Assembly: GCA_963781775.1 (NCBI GenBank)
Contig: CAWAHE010000006.1
Coordinates: forward strand, 47,235 to 111,234
Direction of reading: 5' to 3'
Source: CAVSRC01 sp963781775
Lineage (GTDB): Bacteria > Pseudomonadota > Alphaproteobacteria > Rhizobiales > Kaistiaceae
Length of the DNA: 64,000 nucleotides
The notes under the pieces: generated by a model
Database searches by the model: none
Seen by the model: the letters and a program-made list of their open reading frames with translations, nothing else
Told to the model about the DNA's origin: nothing
Translations under genes and position numbers: made by a program
Part shown: piece by piece, positions 52,487 through 61,061 of the stretch
How positions within the stretch are numbered: position 1 is the first letter of the stretch
Layout: each line of letters opens with the position of its first letter

Positions 52487-53875
52487 TCATTTGTTCGGCA
52501 AGCGGATGGTGACGACGAGGCCCGGATTGCCGTCGCCGAGCTCGAGCGTCCCATGGTGCAGGCGCGCGACCGCCGCGACAAGGCTCAAACCGAGACCGCT
52601 TCCCGGCTGCGAGCGGCTCTTTTCGAGCCGGACGAAGCGCTGCAACACCCGCTCGCGGTCCCTTTCGGGGATGCCCGGCCCGTTGTCGGCGACGCGCAGG
52701 ATCACTGAGTCGCCGTCGCGCGCCGTCGAAATCGTGATGCGCGGGCGCTTGGCCGGCTCGCAGCCGTCACCGTATTTGATGGCGTTGTCGACGAGGTTGG
52801 CGAGCGCCTGGCCGAGCAGTTCGCGGCTACCCTTGAACGGGATCGACTCCGCCGCTTCGACGACCAGCTCGACGCCAGTCTCCTCGGCAACCGGTTCGTA
52901 GAGCTCGCCCACGTCTTTGACGACGTCGCGGGCGTCGAGGTCGGTCATGGCGCCGTCCGGCGAGCCGGCCTCGATCCGCGCGATCATGAGGAGCGCGTTG
53001 AACGTCTTGATGAGCTGGTCCGACTCCTCGATCGTCGCTTCCAGCGCGGAGCGATATTTCTCGCTGTCGGCCGGTCCGGCGAGCGCAGCCTCGACGCGAT
53101 TGCGCAGACGCGTCAGCGGCGTCTTGAGGTCGTGGGCGATGTTGTCGGAAACGTCCTTGAGACCGTAGAGCAGCAGTTCGATGCGCTCGAGCATGGCATT
53201 GAGGCTGTCGGCAAGGCGGTCGAACTCGTCGCCGCTGCCGGTCACCTCCAGGCGGCCGCTTAGATCGCCCCTCATGATCTTGCGGCTCGATGCCGACAGC
53301 GAGTCGATGCGCTTCAGCACGCGGCGGCTGACGAACACCCAGGAGAGCAGCGCCAGCGCGATCATCAGGGCCAGCGCCCAGGTCAGCGCCTGGAAGATGA
53401 TGCGCCGGAATTGCTCGCGCTCGCCGAGATCGCGCCCGACCAGCATGTGGTAGCCGCCGGGAAGATTGACGAGCTGCACCAGTGCGTAGTGGCTCTCGCG
53501 ATCGCCGGCATAACGCTTGTAGCTGAGGACGATCGGATCCTGGCTCGCCTGATCGAGCAGGTTCTGGGGTACTTCGGAGACGTTGCCGGCCAGCGGATGC
53601 TTGGATGCGTCGGTGATCAAATAGAGGCTGGCGCCCGGCTGACGGCTGCGCACTTCGATCGCGTCGACCAGTCCGGCAAGCCCGCCCGAGCGCGCCTGAT
53701 CGGCAAGGCCGGAAAGGTCGGCGGTGATTGTCTCGCGCAACTGCTCGGTCAGGAGCCGGCTGGTGGCGTACGAGATGTAGAGGACGAACACCACCGCGAA
53801 GATCGTGAACACCGCGATGTAGATTGCCGACAGCTTGAAGGCCGTCGTGCGGACGACCCTACCGAGCGGCGTCAC
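52487..53875 (-). CDS. HAMP-containing sensor histidine kinase
   Basis: 462 residues. Two membrane helices (about 14-35 and 160-182) flank a periplasmic domain of about 125 residues with AGDRESHYALVQLVNLPGGY. A HAMP domain follows (RRVLKRIDSLSASSRKIMRG), then HisKA with H248 in NIAHDLKTPLTRLR, and HATPase motifs NLVDNAIKYGD, DNGPGIP and GSGLGLSLV. It is the partner of the regulator at 53859 (17-base overlap). This regulator-kinase pair sits between degP and glnE in many rhizobial genomes. The signal is unknown; the proximity of degP suggests envelope state, which is inference. Confidence 0.92.
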   Translation of the reverse strand: MTPLGRVVRTTAFKLSAIYIAVFTIFAVVFVLYISYATSRLLTEQLRETITADLSGLADQARSGGLAGLVDAIEVRSRQPGASLYLITDASKHPLAGNVSEVPQNLLDQASQDPIVLSYKRYAGDRESHYALVQLVNLPGGYHMLVGRDLGEREQFRRIIFQALTWALALMIALALLSWVFVSRRVLKRIDSLSASSRKIMRGDLSGRLEVTGSGDEFDRLADSLNAMLERIELLLYGLKDVSDNIAHDLKTPLTRLRNRVEAALAGPADSEKYRSALEATIEESDQLIKTFNALLMIARIEAGSPDGAMTDLDARDVVKDVGELYEPVAEETGVELVVEAAESIPFKGSRELLGQALANLVDNAIKYGDGCEPAKRPRITISTARDGDSVILRVADNGPGIPERDRERVLQRFVRLEKSRSQPGSGLGLSLVAAVARLHHGTLELGDGNPGLVVTIRLPNK

Positions 53876-54539
53876 GGATCATGTATCCGGCGCCACGCAC
53901 CGTATGTAGCAGCGGCTCGCCGAAGCCCTTGTCGATCTTGGCGCGGAGCCGCGAGACGTGAACGTCGATGACGTTGGTCTGCGGATCGAAGTGATAGTCC
54001 CAGACGTTCTCGAGCAGCATGGTGCGGGTCACCACCTGGCCGGCGTGCTTCATCAGGTATTCCAGCAGCCTGAACTCGCGCGGCTGAAGCGGAATGGTCT
54101 GGTCGCCGCGGGTAACGGTGTGGCCGAGCCGGTCAAGTTCGAGGTCGCCGACCTTGTAGACGGTGTCGCCGGCGCCGGCCTTCTGGCGCCGGCCGAGGGC
54201 CTCGACGCGAGCGAGCAACTCCGAGAATGCATAGGGCTTGGGCAGGTAGTCGTCGCCGCCGGCGCGCAGTCCGGCGACGCGGTCGTCCACCTGTCCGAGA
54301 GCGGAAAGGAAGAGCGCCGGGGTCTGGTCGCCGTGGGCGCGCAGTTCCGCCACGATGGACAGGCCGTCGCGCTTGGGCAGCATCCGGTCGACCACCAGCA
54401 CGTCGTAGCCGCCCTCGCCCGCCATCGCGGCACCGGTCTCGCCGTCCAGGGCAAGGTCGGCGACGTGGCCGGCTTCGCGCAGCGCCTTCGACAGGTAGGC
54501 GCTGGCCTCGCGGTCGTCCTCTATCAGCAGAATACGCAT
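53859..54539 (-). CDS. OmpR family response regulator
   Basis: 226 residues. Receiver domain with the acidic pair E7-D8-D9, phosphoacceptor D51 in LVVDRMLPKRDG, the conserved K in YLPKPYAF, and a C-terminal winged helix (LQPREFRLLEYLMKHAGQVV, NVIDVHVSRLRAKIDKG, TVRGAGYMI). It should be phosphorylated by the overlapping kinase gene product. Its promoter region holds a long inverted repeat (54566-54596) and a degP terminator, so it is probably transcribed on its own promoter together with the kinase and glnE. Confidence 0.94.
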   Translation of the reverse strand: MRILLIEDDREASAYLSKALREAGHVADLALDGETGAAMAGEGGYDVLVVDRMLPKRDGLSIVAELRAHGDQTPALFLSALGQVDDRVAGLRAGGDDYLPKPYAFSELLARVEALGRRQKAGAGDTVYKVGDLELDRLGHTVTRGDQTIPLQPREFRLLEYLMKHAGQVVTRTMLLENVWDYHFDPQTNVIDVHVSRLRAKIDKGFGEPLLHTVRGAGYMIRDAAR

Positions 54540-54565
54540 GGCGCGACCATAGTAGGCGACGATGG

Positions 54566-54596
54566 TTTAAGAAATCCCGCCGCGCGGGTTCTTAAA
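54566..54596. promoter_or_regulatory. Inverted repeat in the leader of the response regulator gene
   Basis: TTTAAGAA (54566-54573) and CCCGC (54576-54580) pair with GCGGG (54584-54588) and TTCTTAAA (54589-54596), giving 13 pairs with a 2-base bulge and a 3-base loop. It lies 27-57 bases before the regulator start codon. It could be an operator with the half-site TTTAAGAA or a leader hairpin. The 8-base arms are AT-rich in a GC-rich genome, which makes chance unlikely. Confidence 0.5.
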
Positions 54597-54601
54597 ATAG
54601 A

Positions 54602-54629
54602 ACGGCAGGCCGGGGGGCCGGCCTGCCGT
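54602..54629 (-). terminator. Rho-independent terminator of degP
   Basis: ACGGCAGGCCGG (54602-54613) and CCGGCCTGCCGT (54618-54629) form a perfect 12-bp stem with a 4-base loop. Read on the minus strand it is followed by TCTATTTT, a fair T-tract. It stands 58 bases after the degP stop and separates degP from the regulator operon. Confidence 0.8.
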
Positions 54630-54686
54630 CCGCGCACAAGCGGAAGTCTCGGGGCGACGATAGAGCGCTTCCGCCTCTCGCGTGGG

Positions 54687-56225
54687 TCAAGTCTTGGCGA
54701 AGGCCAATGCTACGAACTGGGTCTGGTCGCCTGACTTGATGCGAAGCAGCACCGCCTTCTGGCCACCGGCCTTGGCGTCTGCCACCATTTTCTCGACTTC
54801 GGCCGGTGTGGTTGCCGACTTGTCGCCGACCGAAAGGATGACGTCACCGGCCTGGAGACCGCGTTCCGCCGCCGAGCCAGTCGGGTCGACCTCGGAGATG
54901 ACGACGCCACCCTGGTCGTTCTGGTCGGGCGAAAGCGTGAGGCCGAAGTCGGTCAGCGCCGACGGCTTTACGGCCTTGCCAGTGTCGTTGCCATTGCCGG
55001 TGTCGGCCTTGGCCATCTGGTCGGTGTTGGGCAGCGTGCCGAGGGTCACGTTGGTGTCGTGGCTCGCGTCACCGCGCCAGTAGGTGATCTTGACGTCCGC
55101 GCCGGGATCCATGCGCGAGATGCGCAGGGCGAGATCGCGGGAGTCCTTCACCGGCTCGCCGTTCACCGCGGTGATGACGTCACCGACCTTGAAGCCCATC
55201 TTGGCTGCCGGGCTGCCGTCCTGAACCTCACCGACGATGGCGCCGGCGGCGGTTTTCAGGCCGACGCTGTCGGCGATGTCCTGGCTGACCGACTGGATCT
55301 GGACGCCCAGCCAGCCGCGCACCACCGAGCCGTGCTTCATCAGGTCATTGACGACCGAGGAGACGGTCTGTGCCGGGATGTCGAAGGCGATGCCGACGCT
55401 GCCGCCCGACGGCGAGTAGATGGCGGTGTTGACGCCGATCACCTGGCCATTGAGGTTGAAGGTCGGACCACCCGAGTTGCCGCGGTTAACCGGCGCGTCG
55501 ATCTGGATGTAGTCGTCGTACGGCCCGCCGATCTGACGGCCTTCCGCCGAGACGATGCCGGCCGTGACCGTGCCACCGAGGCCGAAGGGGTTGCCGACCG
55601 CGACCACCCAGTCGCCGACACGCGGCTTGCCGTCGGCAAACTGCACGTAGGTGAACTTGCGGTCCTTGGCATCGACCTTGAGCAGCGCGAGATCGGTCTT
55701 GTCGTCGGTGCCGATCACCTTGGCGGGCAACTCGGTGCCGTCATCGAGAACAACGGTGAACTCGGCGCCATTGTCGACGACGTGGTTGTTGGTGACGAGG
55801 TAGCCGTCGTCGCTGATGAAGAAGCCGGAGCCGAGGCTCATCGAGAAGCCACGCGGACGCGGGCCGTTGTTGTCGCCATTATTGCCGTTGTCGTTCGGGT
55901 TCATCTGGCGGAACTGCTTGAAGAACCGCTCCATCGGCGAACCGGGCTGGAACTGGAACGGGAAATCCTGATTGTCGGCCGACAGCTCGGGCTGCTTGGA
56001 CTTGACGCGAACGCTGACCACCGCCGGGTTCACCTTCTCGACGAGATCGGCGAAGCTTGGAAGCTGCATGCCCTGTACCTGGACCGCATCGGCAAGCGCC
56101 GGGGTCGGCTTAACAAGATTCAGGGAGCCGCCGACGATGCCACCGCCGAGCACGAGAGCCAGCGCGGTGCCGCCGAGGATCAGCGACCGAAATTTCTTCT
56201 TCTGAGGTGAAGACTGATCGTTCAT
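54687..56225 (-). CDS. degP: Do family periplasmic serine protease/chaperone
   Basis: 512 residues from the ATG at 56225 (GGAG seven bases upstream). A signal/anchor helix (FRSLILGGTALALVLGGGIV) exports it to the periplasm, where it degrades misfolded proteins. Catalytic triad: H148 (VTNNHVVDN), D178 (DDKTDLALLKV) and S251 (RGNSGGPTF). Two PDZ domains follow (GWLGVQIQSVSQDIADSVGL and a second ending VILSVGDKSATTPAEVEKMV). A Q/N- and G-rich loop (NPNDNGNNGDNNGP) before the protease core is the LA loop. It follows ccmH by 148 bases; a terminator stands behind it. Confidence 0.95.
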   Translation of the reverse strand: MNDQSSPQKKKFRSLILGGTALALVLGGGIVGGSLNLVKPTPALADAVQVQGMQLPSFADLVEKVNPAVVSVRVKSKQPELSADNQDFPFQFQPGSPMERFFKQFRQMNPNDNGNNGDNNGPRPRGFSMSLGSGFFISDDGYLVTNNHVVDNGAEFTVVLDDGTELPAKVIGTDDKTDLALLKVDAKDRKFTYVQFADGKPRVGDWVVAVGNPFGLGGTVTAGIVSAEGRQIGGPYDDYIQIDAPVNRGNSGGPTFNLNGQVIGVNTAIYSPSGGSVGIAFDIPAQTVSSVVNDLMKHGSVVRGWLGVQIQSVSQDIADSVGLKTAAGAIVGEVQDGSPAAKMGFKVGDVITAVNGEPVKDSRDLALRISRMDPGADVKITYWRGDASHDTNVTLGTLPNTDQMAKADTGNGNDTGKAVKPSALTDFGLTLSPDQNDQGGVVISEVDPTGSAAERGLQAGDVILSVGDKSATTPAEVEKMVADAKAGGQKAVLLRIKSGDQTQFVALAFAKT

Positions 56226-56373
56226 GGAAAGCTCCGTCCTTTTCCGCATTTGCCTGGCGGCGCCGGCCCCACACCCCGGCATCGCGTCGCCAACGAATAT
56301 GGGGGCGACGACGTTACGAACGACTGGCGGCCGCGTTAAACTTCCGTAATGTTCAGCGAATTTCTTGAGGGTT

Positions 56374-56844
56374 TCAGCCGTCTTCGGACAGCAGACGCTC
56401 CAGCGCGGCGTTTTCCCCGGCATCGAGCGGCGCTGGCGATGCCGGCCGATTCTTTCGCCTGAGCATGGCAAAGCCGGCAAATGCGCCGCCGACGACCAGC
56501 ACGCCGGGCGGCAGCAGCCACAACAGCCACGTGTGGCTGTTGAAGCGTGGCTTGAGCAGAATGAATTCGCCGTAGCGGGCGACGAGGAAAGCAATCACCT
56601 GATCGTCCGAATCGCCGGCGCTCAGCCGCTCGCGGAGCAGGATGCGGATGTCGCGGGCAAGCGGCGCTTCCGAATCGTCGATCGACTGATTCTGGCAGAC
56701 CATGCAGCGCAGCTCTTCGGAAAGCGTGCGGGCGCGGGCCTCCAGCGCCGGGTCCTTCAGCACCTCGTCCGGTTGAACCGCGAAAGCCGCTGTCGCGGCC
56801 AGCAAGCCGATCGCGACCGTGGCGAGTGCCGCGAAGTTGCGCAT
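56374..56844 (-). CDS. ccmH: Cytochrome c maturation protein CcmH (CycL)
   Basis: 156 residues. Signal peptide (AALATVAIGLLAATAAFAVQ), the thioredoxin-like redox motif LRCMVCQNQSIDDSEAPLAR with its CxxC pair, and one membrane helix (WLLWLLPPGVLVVGGAFAGF) with a short tail. It reduces apocytochrome c cysteines before haem attachment in the periplasm, together with CcmF. Eight bases separate it from the ccmF stop. Confidence 0.95.
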   Translation of the reverse strand: MRNFAALATVAIGLLAATAAFAVQPDEVLKDPALEARARTLSEELRCMVCQNQSIDDSEAPLARDIRILLRERLSAGDSDDQVIAFLVARYGEFILLKPRFNSHTWLLWLLPPGVLVVGGAFAGFAMLRRKNRPASPAPLDAGENAALERLLSEDG

Positions 56845-56852
56845 GGACCGCC

Positions 56853-58832
56853 CTACTCCGCCGGCGCCGGATGCGCGCGTCGGGCCGGGCGCGGCGCGCC
56901 CACCCTCAGCCGCCGGTCGCTCAGCGACAGAAGCCCGCCGGCCGCCATGACGAGGGCGCCCAGCCAGATCAGCGCGACCAGCGGTTTCCAGTAGATGCGC
57001 ACGGTGGCGACGCCATCGGCGGTGATGTCGCCAAGCGAGACGTAGAGCTGGGAGAAGCCGAAGGTGTCGATCGCCGACACGCTGGTCTCGGTGGCGCGCA
57101 CCGCGAAGCGCCGCTTCGACGGCTCCATTACCGCGACCGTGCGGCCGCCCTGGCGCACAGTGAAGCGGGCCACGGTCTCGGAATAGTTGGAACCGGTGCG
57201 CGGCACGAATCCGTCGAGCGTCAGCGTGTAGCCGGCGAGTTCAGCCGTATCGCCCGCCTTCATCGAACGAATCGCCTCGCCAGCCCACGTCGTGGCCGCG
57301 ACGATGCCCAGCACGAGCATGCCGACGCCGGCATGGGCAAGCGTCGTGCCGAAGGCGGAGCGCGGCAGGCCGTTCAGGCGGCGCAGGCTCTCGCCAAGCG
57401 GTGCGCCGCCGAGCTTGACCCGAAAGGCGAGTTCGGAAAGCGCGCCGGCGATCAGCCAAACGCCCAGCCAGATGCCGAGGAGTGCCAGCGCGGCGCGCGA
57501 GCCGGTCACGGCCGCCGCCAGGACCGCGCCGAGGATGGCGATGCCGAAGGCGAAGATCAGGCGCTGCGCGGCGGCGACGATATCGCCGCGCTTCCAGGCG
57601 AGCAGCGGCCCGAAGGGAACGATGACCAGAAGCGGCGCGACCAGCGGAACGAAAGTGAGATTGAAGAACGGCGCGCCGACGGAAATGCGCGCGCCGGTCA
57701 GCGCCTCCAGCACGAGCGGATAGAGCGTGCCGATCACCACCGTCGCCGCCGCGGCGGTCAGGAACAGGTTGTTGAGGATCAGCGCGCCCTCGCGGCTGAT
57801 CGGCGCGAAGACGCCGCCCGGTGCCAGCGCGCCAGCACGCGCGGCGAAGAGCGTCAACGCGCCGCCGATGAACAGGCACAGGATGATGAGGATGAAGATG
57901 CCGCGCGTCGGATCAGAGGCGAAGGCGTGGACGGAGGTGAGCACACCGGAACGGACGAGGAAGGTGCCGATCAGGCTCAGCGAAAACGCCAGGATCGCGA
58001 GCAGGATCGTCCAGATCTTCAGCGCGTCGCGCTTCTCCATGACGATCGCCGAATGCAGCAGCGCCGTCGTCACCAGCCAGGGCATCAGCGAGGCGTTCTC
58101 GACCGGGTCCCAGAACCAGAAGCCGCCCCAGCCGAGCGTGTAGTAGGCCCAGTAGGAACCCATGGCGATGCCGATGGTCAGAAACATCCAGGCGGCGAGC
58201 GTCCACGGTCGCGCCCAGCGCGCCCATGCCGCGTCGATCCGGCCCTCGATCAACGCCGCGACGGCGAAGGAAAAGGAAATCGAGCAGCCGACATAGCCGA
58301 GATAGAGAAGCGGCGGATGGATGGCGAGGCCGATGTCCTGGAGCACCGGGTTGAGGTCGTTGCCCTCGAGCGGCGCCGGGAATAGCCGCAGGAACGGGTT
58401 CGACGTCAGCAGGATGAACAGCAGGAACGCCGACGCGATCCAGCCTTGCACCGCCAACACGATGGCTTTCAGCTTGTCGGGAAGGTTGGCGCCGAAGGCC
58501 GCCACCAGCGCGCCGAACAGCGTCAGGATCAGCACCCAGAGGAGCATCGAGCCCTCATGGTTGCCCCACACGCCGGTGAACTTGTAGAGCAGCGGCATCT
58601 TCGAGTTGGAGTTCTCGGCGACGCTCAGCAGCGAGAAATCCGACACGACGTAGGCCTGGACGAGGGCCGCGAACGACAGGCCAACGAGCAGGAAGAGCAT
58701 CAACGCGGCCGCCGGCGCCACCGCCGTGAGCCGGGCGTCGCCCTTCATGGCGCCGTAGAACGGCACCGTCGACTGGACCAGCGCCAGCGCCAGCGCGAGG
58801 ACGAGTGCGAAGTGGCCGAGTTCGGGGATCAT
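56853..58832 (-). CDS. ccmF: Cytochrome c haem lyase CcmF (CycK)
   Basis: 659 residues, a normal length, with about 15 membrane helices. Haem-handling WWD-type segment GGFWFWDPVENASLMPWL and conserved GVWGNHEGSMLLWVLILTL, LHPPLLYLGYVG-type stretch (LAIHPPLLYLGYVGCSI). It ligates haem to apocytochrome c with CcmH and CcmI. I chose the ATG at 58832, overlapping the ccmE stop by 4 bases; the frame beyond runs through ccmE and is not coding. Confidence 0.95.
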   Translation of the reverse strand: MIPELGHFALVLALALALVQSTVPFYGAMKGDARLTAVAPAAALMLFLLVGLSFAALVQAYVVSDFSLLSVAENSNSKMPLLYKFTGVWGNHEGSMLLWVLILTLFGALVAAFGANLPDKLKAIVLAVQGWIASAFLLFILLTSNPFLRLFPAPLEGNDLNPVLQDIGLAIHPPLLYLGYVGCSISFSFAVAALIEGRIDAAWARWARPWTLAAWMFLTIGIAMGSYWAYYTLGWGGFWFWDPVENASLMPWLVTTALLHSAIVMEKRDALKIWTILLAILAFSLSLIGTFLVRSGVLTSVHAFASDPTRGIFILIILCLFIGGALTLFAARAGALAPGGVFAPISREGALILNNLFLTAAAATVVIGTLYPLVLEALTGARISVGAPFFNLTFVPLVAPLLVIVPFGPLLAWKRGDIVAAAQRLIFAFGIAILGAVLAAAVTGSRAALALLGIWLGVWLIAGALSELAFRVKLGGAPLGESLRRLNGLPRSAFGTTLAHAGVGMLVLGIVAATTWAGEAIRSMKAGDTAELAGYTLTLDGFVPRTGSNYSETVARFTVRQGGRTVAVMEPSKRRFAVRATETSVSAIDTFGFSQLYVSLGDITADGVATVRIYWKPLVALIWLGALVMAAGGLLSLSDRRLRVGAPRPARRAHPAPAE

Positions 58833-59320
58833 TGCGCCGCCGGCTTGGCGGTGGCGGCGGTCTCTTCCCAGCGGCCCTGCTTCTTCAGCGCGTCGACCAC
58901 CTCGCGCGGCATGTAGCGCTCGTCGTGCTTGGCGAGCACCGTGTCGGCGTCGAGCCCGCCATCCGGCGTCACCACGCCTTCGGCGACGACACCCTGCCCT
59001 TCGCGGAAGAGATCGGGAAGGATGCCCGTATAAGCCACCGGCACCGAGGCGTTGCCGTCGGTGACGGTGAAGGCAACCTTGCCGTTGTCCTGTTTGACCA
59101 GGCTGCCGCTGACGACCAGGCCGCCGAGGCGGATACGCGTGCCCGGCGCCAGCTTCTCGGCGATCACGTCGCTCGGCGAGTTGAAGAAGACGATGCGGTC
59201 GGAGAGCGCGTAGAGGATCAGCCCCGCCGCGATCACCAGCACGCCGCCGGCCAGGCCGATCAGCACCAGCCGGCGCTGTTTGCGCGTCATCCCGTTGCGG
59301 CGCGGCATTGCCATCGTCAT
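58829..59320 (-). CDS. ccmE: Periplasmic haem chaperone CcmE (CycJ)
   Basis: 163 residues. N-terminal anchor (RLVLIGLAGGVLVIAAGLIL), OB-fold body (LGGLVVSGSLVKQDNGKVAF, VPVAYTGILPDLFREGQGVV) and the haem-binding motif LAKHDERYMP, in which the histidine bonds covalently to haem and the tyrosine is an axial ligand. It takes haem from the CcmABCD complex to CcmF. The ATG at 59320 overlaps the ccmI stop. Confidence 0.95.
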   Translation of the reverse strand: MTMAMPRRNGMTRKQRRLVLIGLAGGVLVIAAGLILYALSDRIVFFNSPSDVIAEKLAPGTRIRLGGLVVSGSLVKQDNGKVAFTVTDGNASVPVAYTGILPDLFREGQGVVAEGVVTPDGGLDADTVLAKHDERYMPREVVDALKKQGRWEETAATAKPAAQ

Positions 59321-60450
59321 TCCGGCACTCCTGCGGTCTTCGCCGCCTCGTTGACTCCGGCGAGCGCGGCGGCGTCGGCGGCAAGCGCAATCCGCGCCTT
59401 GGCCAGCGCCGCTTTCGCGTCGTCCGGGCGGTTCAGCACCATATAGGAGCGCACAAGACGTGCCCAACCTTCGCCGTCGGCCGGATTGGCGTCGAGTTTC
59501 GCGGCGAGCTGAGCGACCATACCCTCGATCATGGCAAGGCGATCTTCCGGCTTCATGTCGCCGGCTGCCTTTATGTCGGCTTGCGTCGGGCCGGCGGTCG
59601 CCGTCGCGCCACTGGCCGGAGCCGTGCCGCCCTGCAACTTGGCGAGTTCGGCACGCGCGACCGAGACCCACTGGGCGTTGTCCGGTGCGCCGTCGAGCAG
59701 GGCCGTCCAGGCAGCGACTGCGTCAGCGGTCCTGCCCTCCTGCCCGAGCGCCAGCGCCAGGTAGAAGCGCGGGCGGATCGATTTGGCGTCGAGCTTTTCC
59801 GCGCGCTCGAACGCGGCTTTGGCGTCGGCGTTGACCACGCCGCCATTGGCGCTGACCATCGCCTCGCCGAGATTCGATTCACTGTCGGCCGTCGCCCCGA
59901 GCAGGCGAACGACATTGCCGTAAGCCTTGACCGCATCGTCGAAGCGGCCGAGGCGCATATAGACCGGCGCGACGACCTCCCACCCTTGGCCGTCGTCGGG
60001 ATTGGCGGCGAGGTGCGCTTCGATGCGCGCCACCAGCGTCGCAATGTCCTGTTGCTCGATCGGCGCGTTGAGGCGCGCGGCCAGCGGTTCGCCGGGCAGT
60101 TCGGGAGAGCCGATGAAGAGATAGAGAGCGAGCGCGGCGAGTGGCATGGCGATGCCCACGACCGTCGCCGCCCGTCGCGTCCGCGCACCGCCGGCTCCGG
60201 CGTCGTCACGCGCCTCGTCGCCGGCCCGGATCAGGCGGCGGGCGATCTCTGTACGCGCCGCCTCCGCCTCGCCCTTGGCGATGACACCACGATCGACGTC
60301 GCGATCCACCTCGCCGAGCTGATCGCGATAGATCGCCAGTGCCTGGGCGCGCTCCGACCGGCGGTCACCCGACGACCGGTAGAGCGGCACCAGCACCGAT
60401 AGCGAAGCGGCGGCCGCGAGAACGGCCATGGCGATCCAGAGACCCATCAT
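59317..60450 (-). CDS. ccmI: Cytochrome c biogenesis protein CcmI (CycH)
   Basis: 377 residues. Two membrane helices (about 2-22 and 94-114) around a cytoplasmic loop with YRDQLGEVDRDVDRGVIAKG, the CcmI signature, followed by a periplasmic TPR domain (GWEVVAPVYMRLGRFDDAVK, FERAEKLDAKSIRPRFYLAL) that holds apocytochrome c. It starts the ccmI-ccmE-ccmF-ccmH operon. The 111 bases before it lead to the lipoprotein gene and should contain the promoter; nothing distinctive is seen there. Confidence 0.93.
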   Translation of the reverse strand: MMGLWIAMAVLAAAASLSVLVPLYRSSGDRRSERAQALAIYRDQLGEVDRDVDRGVIAKGEAEAARTEIARRLIRAGDEARDDAGAGGARTRRAATVVGIAMPLAALALYLFIGSPELPGEPLAARLNAPIEQQDIATLVARIEAHLAANPDDGQGWEVVAPVYMRLGRFDDAVKAYGNVVRLLGATADSESNLGEAMVSANGGVVNADAKAAFERAEKLDAKSIRPRFYLALALGQEGRTADAVAAWTALLDGAPDNAQWVSVARAELAKLQGGTAPASGATATAGPTQADIKAAGDMKPEDRLAMIEGMVAQLAAKLDANPADGEGWARLVRSYMVLNRPDDAKAALAKARIALAADAAALAGVNEAAKTAGVPE

Positions 60451-60561
60451 CCTGTCCGGCTGGGTGAATAGCCTTCACGGCTGTCGCATACCGCGGACAA
60501 AGTGTCGCGAGATTGCGATGGCGCAAGCCGGGCTCCCTTTACCGCCCGGAAGCAAGCGGCG

Positions 60562-60975
60562 CTAGCCGACCATCCGCCAGCTTCCGTCGTCGCCCCGGCA
60601 GGCGGTGCCTTGGGCGGTTTCCCCGCGGCCGTCCTTATAGATCGTGTGGGCGTATTCCCGGCACTTCATGTCGTTGACCCGGTAGGCGGCGCCCGGCACG
60701 ACTTCGCCATAGCGCCCTGTCAGGCGGTCGCTCCAGGGCGTGGTGGCCCCGGTCCGTCCGTATTCGAGGGCGCGGTATTCGGCGGCAAGCGCGGTGCCAC
60801 GGTCGCTGCGGTTGAGGTCGCGGCCGACTTCCCGGCCGGCAAGTCCATTGTCGAAAGTCGTCGTCGGGCTCGAAATCCCGCCGACGAGGCTGGCGGTCTG
60901 CGTGACGGAACCGGACTGGCAGCCGGCCAGCCCCAACGCCACGAGCGTCACCGCTACGATCCCAGCAAGATGCAT
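60562..60975 (-). CDS. Surface lipoprotein, RT0821/Lpp0805-like
   Basis: 137 residues from the ATG at 60975, which has GGAG eight bases upstream and gives a clean lipoprotein signal (MHLAGIVAVTLVALGLAGC with lipobox LAGC). A longer start at 61065 overlaps the kinase stop (ATGA) but gives a 48-residue signal region. The mature part has the 17-kDa-surface-antigen-like C-terminal pattern WSDRLTGRYGEVVPGAAYRV, CREYAHTI and GTACRGDDGSWRMV with two cysteines. It is probably an outer membrane lipoprotein. It follows the FeuQ-like gene on the same strand and may be part of that operon. Confidence 0.82.
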   Translation of the reverse strand: MHLAGIVAVTLVALGLAGCQSGSVTQTASLVGGISSPTTTFDNGLAGREVGRDLNRSDRGTALAAEYRALEYGRTGATTPWSDRLTGRYGEVVPGAAYRVNDMKCREYAHTIYKDGRGETAQGTACRGDDGSWRMVG

Positions 60976-61061
60976 CCGGCCAGCTCCGGCATTTCTTTCG
61001 CGCCAGCGGCGCGTTTCCCACGCAGGCATGGCGGAAATGAGACGTTTTGGCAGCATATGGT

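Noticed and set aside
56226..56373. EcfG/RpoE-type stress promoter before degP (GGAAG...CGTT on the minus strand)
   Set aside because: The -35 word deviates in its last base and the spacing to CGTT is two bases longer than the consensus; not strong enough to list.
56826..58385. 519-codon open frame antisense to ccmF
   Set aside because: Low-complexity R/E/D/Q-rich translation complementary to a membrane protein gene; not a gene.
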